Position numbers and translations under genes: made by a program
The notes under the pieces: generated by a model
What the model was told of the DNA's origin: nothing
What the model saw: only the letters and a program-made list of their open reading frames with translations
Database searches by the model: none
Assembly: GCF_026210795.1 (NCBI RefSeq)
Contig: NC_089456.1
Span: forward strand, 2,358,501-2,422,500
Direction: 5' to 3'
Source of the DNA: Rhizophagus irregularis
Lineage: Eukaryota > Glomeromycota > Glomeromycetes > Glomerales > Glomeraceae
DNA length: 64,000 bases
In this document: piece by piece, positions 34,490 through 46,008 of the stretch
Layout: each line of letters opens with the position of its first letter
Position numbering within the stretch: the stretch's first letter is position 1

Positions 34490-36289
34490 AAAGTTCATGC
34501 AAAAACATTTGTACCTAACAAACCCTTTTTAAAAATTGAAAAATCTTTTATTTTCCCTATTACGCCTTTACATACGCTTCGTACTCAAGCATTTACATAT
34601 AGTAAACATAGATTAATTTTACCCAATGTTTTACCTCCAACTATTCCTATTTTATCCTCTTTGGACTCATATTTAAATGAGAATTCTATATTATTCAATA
34701 ATAATTCGATCAACTTAAATTTAAATATCTCTTCTTCTCTTTTTATTGGTAATATTTTTGTAGGAAATAGAGATTTAATTATTCAACTTTTAGAAATAGC
34801 TAAACAATTTTTGTTACAGAAGAAATTTATTTTTTATACTGATGGTTCTTTTTCCCCTATAGATGTTGATTCTTCTACTCAAACTCAAATGGGTTTCGCT
34901 TGGATAGAGATTACTGATATTACCCCTAATTCGGGGCTTCCTCCACCATCGTACAAAGGCGCTTTATCTTTTAATCCGTCTTCTACTAAAGCAGAAGTTT
35001 ACGCGCTTTTAACAGCTATTATTGCTGTACCTGATGACAGCGAATTGGATATTTTCACAGACTCGCAGAATGTCATTCATACTTTCCATGTAGTTACAAA
35101 CAAACTCACCTCTACAAGAAGGACGTTAAAATGCAATAATCACTTAGCGTGGCGTTTGATAGACACGTTAATTACAAAAAAATCGTTGATCGTTCGACTA
35201 CACAAAGTTAAAGCTCACTCCAATAATTTTTGGAACGATATGGCTGATAGTTTAGCTAATACTGCACGTTTACTTACACCTTACGAAATTAATCCCACAA
35301 CTTTACCGGGTTCCTTGATGACTCATATTTGGGCCTCTATAGCGCCGATTGACCGTGATATTAGGAAATTTTGTCATAATTTAACGGACGTTTACACTTT
35401 TAATCAATTTTTGGGCAACCCTTCACTTTCACCCATTTTTGATAGATTCCCCTTATCCTCAATACATTGGCCTCTAACTAGAGCGTGGTTACAATTTAAT
35501 TCCACACCAGATGTATGTAGTTCCACTAAGTCATCACACAACGCTTTTCGAATTAAAGCACTTAATCATATTCTCCCGTGCGGTGATGTCCTTACTAAAC
35601 ACTACCCTGATCTTTACCCCGATAATTATATACCGTGTCCGGTGTGTAATAATCATCCGGATACTAATGAACACTTGGGGATTTGTACTAATCTTTTTCC
35701 TGTAATTAATAATATTTTAATGGAACACAAAAGCATATTACAATGTCTCCTTGAGGAACACACTTCATATAACCCTACCTTTATTACACAATCCATTGAT
35801 CAATTTGATCTTTTATTACCGATTTCGGAGTCAAATTCTTATACTCATCCGATATATTTGATTATACACCAACTTGTTTCGCAAGATTTTTATAACCTTG
35901 TACGATCTTTTACCTTTAATGACAAACTTACCCGTTCCATTATATGGGAATTGTTGATCTCATTTCACGATCAAGTTTATCAACAAATATGGCCTAAACA
36001 TTGTTCCCTTTTGAAACTGTGGGAACAACGCAATGGAATTACACCCAAATGTAAACGCGATTTTCGTAGGAGAAAACCTAAGAAGTCACATGATCATCCA
36101 ACAAATCAACTTACTACTCGACCTAGTGTTGCCTCTACTTCTCTTCACGGATCACAAAATCCTTTTCAACCCAGAGTCAGGACGAACTTTTCACCTCCAG
36201 ATGGAATTTCTCGCCGTTCTTTTCATCCTTGGATTTCTTCGGCCCGTCTACTCGTCCTTCTCACTTGCCGCAATTACCGATGTGGTTGA
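34490..36289 (+). pseudogene. LINE 3' fragment: RNase H domain and C-terminal zinc motif
   Basis: The frame is open without an ATG from about 34490 to the TGA at 36289, so it is a 5'-truncated retrotransposon ORF2. The RNase H domain has its full catalytic set: FYTDGS (Asp), TKAEVYALL (Glu), IFTDSQ (Asp), and HKVKAHSNNFWNDMAD (His, Asp). A CPVC...EHLGIC zinc-binding motif follows, typical of LINE C-termini. Reverse transcriptase and endonuclease parts are missing. A 3' UTR leads to a (TAAAAA)n tail at about 36599-36626. It belongs to an RNase-H-bearing LINE clade (I- or Tad-like). Uncorrupted frame suggests a recent insertion. Confidence 0.8.
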
Positions 36290-36701
36290 TTTTGTGTACA
36301 TGTAATTTTTTGCATTCTGGTGGATGGTTATCTTCTGTCCGGCACCCTAGTAGTTTTGAGTTAGATATAGATAATTTTTTCTCTTCATGTAATTTTAAAT
36401 TTAGTTTCTTTAATTCTTCTTTTTCTCTTGATCGTACTTTTTGGACTCCAGGTTATGCTTGATTGTTCGGTTGAATAATGGGCAAGACGACCCCTTCGGC
36501 ACCTCCCGAGAGGTTGGGTATAACATTAGCTTTGAATTTATTGTTCTTTTAGATCATGTTTATTCCTATTTAGCGTTCGACCCCAGTCGAGTCTATATTT
36601 TAAAAATAAAAATAAAAATAAAAATAATCAATATATTTGAACGAGTATACTTGTAACAATCTGACAACGCGTTATTAAATATTATAACAAACTGTTTAAA
36701 C

Positions 36702-39700
36702 ATGTCAAAATGGTGGAAACCTTCAGTAACATTGATTGCTACTGGTATAATTATTCCTGACTTACACTTTGGGCCTTTTTTAAGAAACTGGTGGCATGTT
36801 AGATCGTTACAGGAGAACGGAATGAAAGTAGAACAATACTATCCTTTTCGAATTGGTATGAAAACACAGGTTGAGCTGAAAAACAGACCTTTTATTATTC
36901 GAATAGTTCAAGGAAATAAACATAACAATTTGTTACTGGGATTTTTTTGTGAATCTTTATCTGAATCTAATGAAGAAGTTGAAAATGACCCTACTAGTGC
37001 TATTTCAAACCTCTATAAAAAAATATTTCAAACTGAAACGCGCTTTTCTGGAACATTGGTAATGGGTATGGATGACAATGACATTCTAAGTGAAATTGTA
37101 TCGGACTTGTCCTTTCTACCTTTTTCAATAAATATGCAAAAGATCAATATAACAATACATTCAATTGGCGCGTCAATAAACAAAGGAGTTGGAAGTGGAT
37201 TCGCATCATCCTTTATCTATACCAGGTCTAAAGAACGTGCATTATTTTTCCAAACTGTCAATGAGAATGAAAGTTCCATTTATATTTACAAAGAAAACCA
37301 ACTATCTGAAGAATTTCATGGATCAGATCCTAATAGTGTGTGGAAAAAAATGGGCATGTTAAAAGAATGGTTAGGCGAGACTTTATTTGGCTTAGATAAT
37401 TCTAACGTAAAAAAAAAACTAGAACAATTGAAAAAATTTGTATGTTTTTATAATGAATGGCACGATTATTCAAAAATGGAGCAAATATTCAGATATCATT
37501 TACAAAAAAGAACATGTAGTCAAGTTGATTGGTATTTATTATTTCGGGAATGGAAAGAAAATAATTGTCCAATAATTGAATTACATAGTCAATTAGCTTC
37601 GTTATATCCAAATGGTTATATTTTCTCAGAAAGAGAAATGAGAGCATGGCGGGCGATGTTACGTGCTACAGGATGTATCAATATAACACCATTTGATAAA
37701 GAAGAATCGGAGGTAAGCTTTTAAACAAATTTATTACTTTCAATAGCAAAAATCTCACATTAATATTTCACGAATCTGGTGGTGATGGTAATAACTAATG
37801 ATGGTGGTATATCGTGATATAAATTCTGTGATGAACAGCACATGTTAAATTTTGTTCTATTATAAATAAAAAATAATGTTCAACTAATAAATTTTCTTAC
37901 CAATTATTATAGTATGAATTTTGGACGCGATCATCTGATCCTGAATCAGATAAAGCAATGATAAATATGCTTTATCAAAATGGTTTTTTACGAACAATAC
38001 CAAGTAATATGTTCAATGCTACAGAAGTATTCTGGGAAAGTTTTGAGCATAGTTTGAGTTTAAATAAACGTGGCGCTAATGGAAAACAAAGAATACTTTC
38101 AATAATTGCAGATAAGTTTCCTTATAAGGAATTACAAACCAAACTTCATGTAATTATTTTATAATTACCTTTGAATAAATTTTTCGCTAGTTAATTCATT
38201 ATCTTTTGTAGGTTTCTTCACATACAATTCACAATGCAAAAATACATGGACGTATATTTGGCCATGGATGTCCAGCTGCACCTAAGCCACCAATGCGAAA
38301 AAAAAATTATGCCTCAAGAGCATGAAGATCAATTCGAATGGTTCATGAGCAGTAAAGAAAATGTGAATTTAAGTTCTTACAAGGTCGATGCCAAAACAGG
38401 GTTGCCATTAAAATACCTTAGTGATCAGAAAGAAGCTCTTTGGGAAAAATTTCACAAATTGTACCCTGAAGGAATGAAGAGATCAGCATTTTTGGAAAGA
38501 TTGAGAAATGGACCATTTGTATATCAAGAGGATTTGGGCGGACTTTGTAGTACTTGTAGTACATATGGATATGATGTATTTAAGGATTTGGCAAATCTAA
38601 TTATACAAAATATTGAAAATCAAGAACTACAGGTATTATTCCGTCCAATTTTTGTTTCTATAATTATAAATATTCAAAACTAATAACAAAATTGTAAATT
38701 AGACGCGTTTACTTAAAAGTATTGAAAATTCTAAACGATTTCTCAAACGTGATTATCCAAAACACTTACATGTGACATGTGATGGAAAAGTATCGCATGA
38801 CCCTTGTATTAATCATTGCCTACCATTTGCATTTGGTAATTGTAATGAGGATCATATATCAGAGTGTGTTGAATGTAACGAAATCTTCAATTTATTTGAG
38901 GAATTGCGATTATTACTTGGAGATGAACAACAAGAAACATTGAGAGAATTTCAGGAAATGCTAGAATACTACCTTGCACACCTAACAAGAAAAGGTATTT
39001 GAACAGTCAATTCAATGCAAATCTTTTGCAACTTAATAACGATGGTATTCTTATTGTGGTGGACTATAAGATGCGAATACTACCAAAACGAATTCGAGAA
39101 ACAAAACAAGACTTCTATGCAAAACGTGGATGGGCACTGCATACTGTTTTGGTATATTCTAAAAATCAAGAAAGCAACGAATTAGAAATTCAAGCATTTG
39201 ACCATTGGTCAAATGATAATAGACAGGACGCATGGTTTACTGCTTCATCCTTTGATGCAGTATTTACCTTACTCGATCCAAAGCCAAAATGGGTTATCGT
39301 AATGAGTGATAATGGCCCACACTACCATTGTTCAGAAACAATGGCATTGGTTTCAAAATGGGCAGAATGGTATAATATTGAATGTAAAAAGTGGTGTTTT
39401 TTAGAGGCAGGCGAAGCTAAAACCTCAATTGATAGTCACCATGCACAAGTAATAATCATATTTACTTTGCTTTTTTTGACAAATATATTCATTCGAGCAA
39501 TTCTCATCTCTTTTAATTCAATCAATCTAAGATCTCACATGCTATTAAGAGATATGTTCGATTAGGGTTTGATTTAACTACTGGTGAAGATATTGAAAAG
39601 GCATTAGATGGTTTAAGTGGTACAGCAATAGCTTACTTGAAACCTAATCGTGATCAAAGGAGTCAAAGTAATGTTAAAACCATACCAGGAATTTCTAATT

Positions 39701-40558
39701 GGTTTGAATGGTCTTGGCCAACGGAGGGTCCCTTAGCTGGATATATTTGTGCACGCGACCTTCCCAATTTTGGAGAAATGATGACTTTTTCTGTGAGTAA
39801 ATTTACTAAAACAGAACTTGTACAGCCTGAACCAATGGTGGGTGAACATTCCAAGGCTTCTTTAAAATGGACAATGCCAATATATCGAGCTTCAGGCAAG
39901 CTTATTTTTTCAATGGCATTAATGGCGTTTCAATTTAATAGATCACACTTATTGTATGATTCATTTGAACAATTTTCATTTGGTAGTGACAAATACTAAT
40001 CATTGGGATTTAAGAAGATGGACAGTTGATAAATTAAAAGATGAATTGAACAGAAGAAATATTCATTTTGATATTGGTATGGGACAAGGTGAATTAGTGA
40101 ATTTGTTGAAGCAAGAAATAGGAGAAGAATCACAAATTGGTGAAGAATCAAGAGAAGATTTCTCAAAAACAGATATAGATGAGTGAGTAAAAATTGGTTT
40201 TATTATGTAAAATAATTGATCAAATGTTCAAAAACTTTCAAAATATAATAGGAATCAAATATTTCACCTACAACTTGGATGGGCACTTAAATGCAATCAG
40301 AAATATGGTAAAAAAGGCAGTGGAAAAAGACTAGTAAAAGAAGTAGTAACGGCGTTAACTCACTTTTTTATGGTTGGACAACGTGATCCTAGTGACCGAT
40401 ACACTGCAAAGGATATGCTGGATGGGTTGAAAGAAATGGCAGAGAATGGCGAAATTACAACTGAAGTAATACCTTCTCTAAAAACGATAGAAAATTGGAT
40501 TACTAGATATTCAAGTTTATCGAAAAAAAAACATGCAGAACGGTTTTTAGAAGAATAA
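36702..40558 (+). pseudogene. Multi-exon DDE-type transposase with SAP-like C-terminus, three frameshifts
   Basis: Exons, by GT-AG sites and homologous frame: 36702-37712, 37913-38149, 38212-38632, 38703-39448, 39532-40182, 40252-40558. The central part carries a D-D-E-like signature: VVDYKMRILPK, VMSDNGPHYH and FLEAGEAKTSIDSHHA. Two Cys/His clusters precede it (LCSTCSTYGYD; SHDPCINHC...CVEC). The C-terminal WTVDKLKDELNRRN...GELVNLLKQE fits a SAP DNA-binding motif. The frame breaks at the A9 run 38298-38306, near 38990 (TRKG|YLNSQF), and between 39956 and 39998. Its role would be to cut and move the element whose inverted ends surround it. The family is recurrent in Rhizophagus to my memory, without a name I can give. 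With three shifts this copy is likely dead, unless some are sequence errors. Confidence 0.75.
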
Positions 40559-41080
40559 ATGCATTGATAAATAAATTGCGAATAAAAGATTGTAATAAAT
40601 TTTACATTTTAAAATTGGTTATCCCAGACAACCAATAGTTTTGCTACAATGAAAAATACCTTTTTTGATAATATGAAATTTGCGTTTGACTTTCAGAAAT
40701 TTCAATAAAAATTCGCCAAAAATAAACAAAATATGACTTTTTTATCTTTTTCTTTATTATTAGAACAAGTTTATTAAAATATAACCCCAAAATTTGAACA
40801 AATATTAGAATTGTAAAGATCGAAATTATGAAAGAGCCTATATATTAGAGGCAACAATCTGACATTGTCCACTAATAAACTTTTTGAAATTAAAAAACAA
40901 AATTATCGAAAAGTCATTTTGATTGAAACATGTGGTTATGGTGACGTATTTACAAAAAGGAAGTGGCTGAAAATTGCATATAAATTTGTGTTACTTATTG
41001 GCTAATTTCCGTAATTTTCCAGAATTAATTAGTGATCGGCAAAATTTTTGCCCCACGTTACACTGAGAATTTTATGTTAC
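40559..41080. other. Non-coding right part of the 6.7-kb element
   Basis: AT-rich 3' flank of the transposase, with the subterminal TTAATTAGTGATCGGC motif near 41021-41036 and TTTTTGCC following. No gene. Confidence 0.5.
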
Positions 41081-41499
41081 TGATCGGCGAATCACGAATT
41101 AACTATTAACCAGACGCGATTATTACATAAAAGTTAATAACGTCATAATAATATTACTTATGTATTTATGTATAAAAAGAAAGTATATGATAAAAATGGT
41201 CCTGAACCGGCGTCAAGCATGAATGATCAAACAACTGATATAATCTTTTGCGTTTACTATAGATAGTGATATCATTAGAAATGAATAAGCTTTGGGTCAA
41301 AAATGTTCTTTAGTTACTAATTAGGCTAAAACGGCTGAAAAGGTTAATTTAGGAAATGAAATATTTCATGATTATTTAGCCATAATGAAATTTAGGAAGA
41401 ATTGATTACGTAAGTTACCAGTAATTTATAAAAAACCTGATTTTTTATCAAGAATATCACTCATTTAGATTAAGTCTACTATTTATATTTTTTTTAAAA

Positions 41500-41806
41500 A
41501 AATTAGGAGAAATAATTTGTGGCAATAATCCGTTGGATTGGCGTTGTGTTAGATTAATAAATGATGAAAATAAATCATATTGATCAAAAATGTCAAACGT
41601 CAAATAGCATTATTTTCATAGGAATTCCTATATTAAGCAGAGTCACTTCTAAAAAAGAAGCAATTATCTGGTGTAAAAACAAAGGACCATGTTTCAAGAT
41701 ACGGCAGTTATTATGGTATGAGCAAACAGAATTTTTACGAAAAGAAAATTATTAATAAACCAAATTTTATGATAGAAGAATATGAAGTATTTCAAATTAT
41801 GAATTA
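41500..41806 (+). pseudogene. TLDc domain fragment
   Basis: GEIICGNNPLDW near 41507 matches the TLDc motif (EILGGYNPIEW in the gene at 9177). The frame then shifts to SNSIIFIG..ILSRVTSKKEA and shifts again to end EEYEVFQIMN before TAG at 41806. The BTB and BACK parts are not seen. A decayed 3' piece of a BTB-TLDc gene. Confidence 0.75.
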
Positions 41807-42365
41807 GAGAAATTCTCTCTTGAATAACATTTAATTTTTATTGAAAGAATGGTTTAATTTTTGAGGAGAAAGGATCATTAAAGTCATATTTAAACGTTAA
41901 GTATTAACCTTTTCAGTTTTATTAAAAAGTTTTAAAATCAATTGTGCGTTATTATTAACATATAAAAAATTATTCAGATTTAATAAAAAGGATTTTTTTG
42001 AAAATTTAAGGTATATTTGGATTTGGTCGTTAAAAGCTTAATATACTAGTAAAGTAGTATACATTTTGTAGAAAAAACAATATATGTCTTGTATATCACA
42101 TATTAAATTTTACAGGTAAAAATACGATATCTGATATGCAACTAAATAGCTTATATGAAACATGATCCTATCCAATAACTAAATATAAATAAATAAACCA
42201 AAAGTCTTTTCATTTGACAATATTACTGTAGCGTGATAAATATGTCAAATAAAATATACATTTATTTATTAATGAGATTATTAGAATATTTTAATTATTG
42301 TACAAAAAAATCTGACAAATAATTTATTCTACATTTGGTGCAATTTGACGTCATTATTTACAGTA

Positions 42366-43328
42366 CAGTCAACTCTCTTTATAGTCACACATTTGGGACA
42401 GTCCATATTTGGTGATTATAAAGAGATGTGACTATATAAAAAATTTCTTATATTTGTATATCATAATTCCGGCCAAAAATTAACATAATTTTAGCCAGAA
42501 TTATACTTAAAACTTTATTGTATCGTAACTTCGCCAATATTAATCGTAGAGAGATGATCTTACCGCCATTCGATTCGTATTGATGAGACGGTTCCAATGG
42601 TATAAAATACGTCGAAATCCAATCACTAGATTAATTTCCGAAATTAAAAAAATATTAATGATTTTTGTGTAATAACTCTGCAAATATTGATCCTAGAAAG
42701 ACGATCTTACTACCATTCGATTCGTCTTGATGAGACGAATCTAATGGTATAAGATACATCGAAATCCAATCACTAGATCGATTTCTGAAATTAAAAAATA
42801 TTAAATGGTTTTTAAGTAATAACTCCGTCAATATTGATCACAAAGAGATATGAGCTTACCACCATTCGATTTGTCTCGATGAGGCGATTCTAACGAGCTA
42901 TAAATCGTCTTTTTACAATCACTAGGTACTGAGAAATCTAGCAAAATGTTAAATGGCGCAGTAAACGTAAATCAAGAAATATTATAATGCCGATGTTTAA
43001 CATTTTGTTGAATAACTCGTCAGCCAGTGATCGGAAAAGAATAAAGCTACCACCATTCGATTCGTCTCAGTGAGACGATTCTAACAAGCTATGATACATC
43101 TTTGTACGATTATTAGATGCCAAGTTATTTAATATATTCTTTATATAACTGTGATTATAAACGGTTCTTTTTAATATAAGATTTTTGAGGATAGGTGTGA
43201 TAGTGACTATAGATAGATTGTGACTATATAGGATAGATTTAAATAATAAAGTGTTTTGAACATTCAACTGGTGTGACTATATAGTAGAATGTGACTATAA
43301 CGGGAGTGACTATAGAGGGAGTTGACTG
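42366..43328. mobile_element. Pogo-like non-autonomous element (copy 1)
   Basis: Flanked by TA at 42364-42365 and 43329-43330. Ends are inverted repeats starting CAGTCAACTC and continuing to TATAGTCAC. A CAG-type terminus with TA duplication fits the pogo branch of Tc1/mariner. It is 963 bp without a transposase. The interior has four diverged repeats, each with CCATTCGATT and a GATGAGACG-like half (near 42573, 42711, 42861, 43049), and outer runs of GTGACTATA. Nearly identical, in opposite orientation, to 60016-60976. Confidence 0.9.
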
Positions 43329-43755
43329 TATATTGTATTATACGTATTGAATATACTGTATGTTTATTATACATCTATCAAGTAAAAGTCCTTTTCAAAA
43401 AAAATATCTTGTCAAAAAAAAAAACATCAATGGATTCTATTTAAATCAACATCAGGAAGTTACAAATAGACATATAAAGTTTTTGATAATTCACACTTTA
43501 GAGAAACATTAAAGAATGATTCTAATAATAAAATAGATAAATAAAAGTTTGTAAAGAGAAACTTACTCCTATACCCCTATTTGAAACTCTAGGATCTATA
43601 ATAATAATAAAAAATATTAATACCATTCCTTATAAAAAAAATAAGTTTCGAAATTTGGAAACTTATCATCAAAGCCAGAATCTACAAAGAGAAACAGAAA
43701 ATTTAGTAATCGTTTTCTTTTTTTTAAAAAAAATGAAAAAATATAAATAAGAATT

Positions 43756-43901
43756 AAGTTTCACAACAGGTGTTGCAAAACTTGCTGTTTTGGTGTTCCA
43801 GTGTCCCGAGCCTGAAAATCTAAAAAACAACAAGAAACGTTAATAAACGTTCCTAATTAATATAATAAATAAAAAGTTTTGCAACACCCGTTGCAAAACT
43901 T
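43756..43901. repeat. Paired near-palindromes, possible small element
   Basis: Two 28-base blocks at 43756-43783 and 43874-43901 share AACA-C-GTTGCAAAACTT. Each is itself close to palindromic (AAGTTTTGCAAC / GTTGCAAAACTT), so they match in both orientations. The 90-base core is non-coding. A T8A8 tract lies just upstream at 43718-43733. Possibly a MITE. Confidence 0.45.
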
Positions 43902-44605
43902 ACCAACATTTCTGTGTTCTATACTTAAAACCAAAATCTACAAAAATAGAAAGTAAAGAAATGACAAGTTACATTTCCAAGAAATACTGTAAAAAAAAAA
44001 AGTTTCACCCCATCCTATTTTGAAAGTCCGGTCCAAAAAGATTGGCTTTTTCAATCAGGGCCGATCCAGAATCGGTTTTTTGGCCAATATCATCATTATT
44101 AAATTTTTTAATAAAAAATTAGAGATGATGGTCGGCTAAAAACTGGTCTGTAATATCTTGCAGCTTGATTTTTCAATAAATAAAATCTTACACGATTAAA
44201 AAAAAATTATAAATGTTATATGTATATTAAATGTTCTAGAATAAATAAAATAAATAATAAATTTAATTAAATATAGTATATTAAATTCGTTAAGACTAAT
44301 TTTAAGTTAATAATATTATTATGCATTATCATGTCTTTTGATCATAAGAATAAATAAAATAATTAATTAAATTGCGAAACAAATTACGTCTTTTCTGACT
44401 TACAAAAAGTAAAAAAAAAGTAAAATTAGGCCGTTCAAATCCAATACTTTGTTTAACATAACCCTCCCCCCCTTACTAATCAAATAAAAGGTCAATAAAC
44501 AACATATATACTGTGATCATGTGACTGTAATTCCACCATAGTTCTGGCCGGTACTAGAATAATATTAATAATATTTACAGTATACTAAAGCATAATTTAA
44601 TTATA

Positions 44606-45931
44606 TATGCTACAAAATTACCAGGAACATTGATGGCTCCTCTATGGGCTTCACTTGGTCCTATCAACCGCAATATATGGAAATTCACTCGCCAAGCAAT
44701 GGACTGTTATACGCTTGACTCTTTCCTTGGCAACACTTCTTTAGCACCAATTTTTGATCAATTTAATATCACCTCAATACACTGGCCTTTAACTCAAGAA
44801 TGGCTTCATCACAATTCCACTACTGATGTTTGTAGTAACATTAAATCTTCTTACGACACTTTTAAAATCAAAAGTCTCAATCACATTTCTTCCTTGTGGT
44901 GACATTTTACTCAAACATTACCCAGATATTTACCCTTCTAATGGTATACCTTGCCCTTTTTGCTCTGATCATCAGGACACTACGCACATCTTGGCCTATA
45001 TGGCAACTTATTCCAATTTATTAACACAACTTTGGACCATCATAAAAATATTTTAATTTCTTTAATCGATGAACGATGATCGACAGACATAATTCACTTA
45101 TATCTGACGCTATTAAGAGATATACACTCTTCGATCATATTACACACTCTTCTGCAAATTCACATGAAATTTATCTTATATTACATCAAATCATTCCCCA
45201 AAGTTATTTCGACTTTGTTAATTCTTTTACATTTAATATGAAAAAAACTCGTAAAATTATATTCAAATTTTTATTTCGTTTCAACAACATCTTTATAAAA
45301 TTATTTGGCCTCGCCACAATTCCCATTTACGTGAATGGGAACGCTTACTTGGCATTATATCCCGAAATAAGAAAAAATGACAAAAGAACATAACCTCTCC
45401 GCACGTGCATCCCAACAACAAGAATCACTATAGGCATCACGTCATAACACAACCAACACCAGAGGCCTTTTCACATTCTCATTGATCACACCCTCTCACA
45501 TCCGACGGGACGTCATCGTCTTATTCTTATCCTTTTTACATGACTTCCTCGTCTGCAGCTCGATCTAATAGATCACCTCTACCATTATGGCTAATTCTAA
45601 CTACTTCTAATTATTTGCATGCGGGTAATTGGGCTTCCCATATTTCTTATCCTACTTATATAGATTTTTCTTTGTATAATAGTTCTTTTTTTTTAATTCT
45701 TTTTCTTTTTTCTCTTCTTTTTTTAATAATACGATAGACATGACAGACCATGCCTAGTTCATTGTCCAAGAATAGGCAGGCGGCTACTCTAGGGTTATTT
45801 TAGTTTTAGGGTGGTTGGGCGTTCCATCTTATTGATTTTTTTCTGCTGATACTTTGTAGTGTTAGTGCGATTTCATGTATTTGTTTCTCCCCACACATGT
45901 CGTTATGTTAAAAATAAAAATAAAAAATAAA
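44606..45931 (+). pseudogene. Second LINE 3' fragment, decayed
   Basis: Matches the fragment at 34490 from its LPGSLMTHIWASIAPIDRDI region onward (here LPGTLMAPLWASLGPINRNI, DSFLGNTSLAPIFDQF, SIHWPLTQEW). After a frameshift near 44890 it continues with LPCGDILLKHYPDIYP and a CPFCSDHQDTTH zinc-like motif, then more breaks. It ends with a (TAAAAA)n tail at about 45908-45931. It is diverged from the first copy and 5'-truncated after the RNase H core. Confidence 0.8.
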
Positions 45932-46008
45932 TTATATATGGCAGGATCATCAAAAATCATAATTGTCATGTGCAATTTGTGCAATACAGATCTTCTACTA
46001 ACATATAA

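Larger units (their letters stand above)
34386..41102 (+). mobile_element. 6.7-kb DNA transposon candidate with 22-bp inverted ends
   Basis: Left end 34386-34407 and right end 41081-41102 are perfect 22-base inverted repeats; the outer 20 bases of the left end are TTAATTCGTGATTCGCCGAT. Inside lie a LINE 3' fragment (34490-36626) and the transposase-like gene 36702-40558. The right subterminal region holds an imperfect copy of the end (TTAATTAGTGATCGGC near 41021). An 18-base direct repeat (GACGCGATTATTACATAA) flanks the segment at 34340-34357 and 41113-41130, at unequal distance from the ends. Boundary call is good; superfamily is not assigned. Confidence 0.7.

Noticed and set aside
39979-40014. 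A 33-base intron that would repair the last transposase frameshift
   Set aside because: Far shorter than the other introns in the window (about 60-200 bases); a one-base indel is simpler.
43067-43267. 66-codon frame shared with 60077-60277
   Set aside because: Conservation is explained by the two transposon copies being nearly identical; it overlaps the terminal repeats and has no domain.
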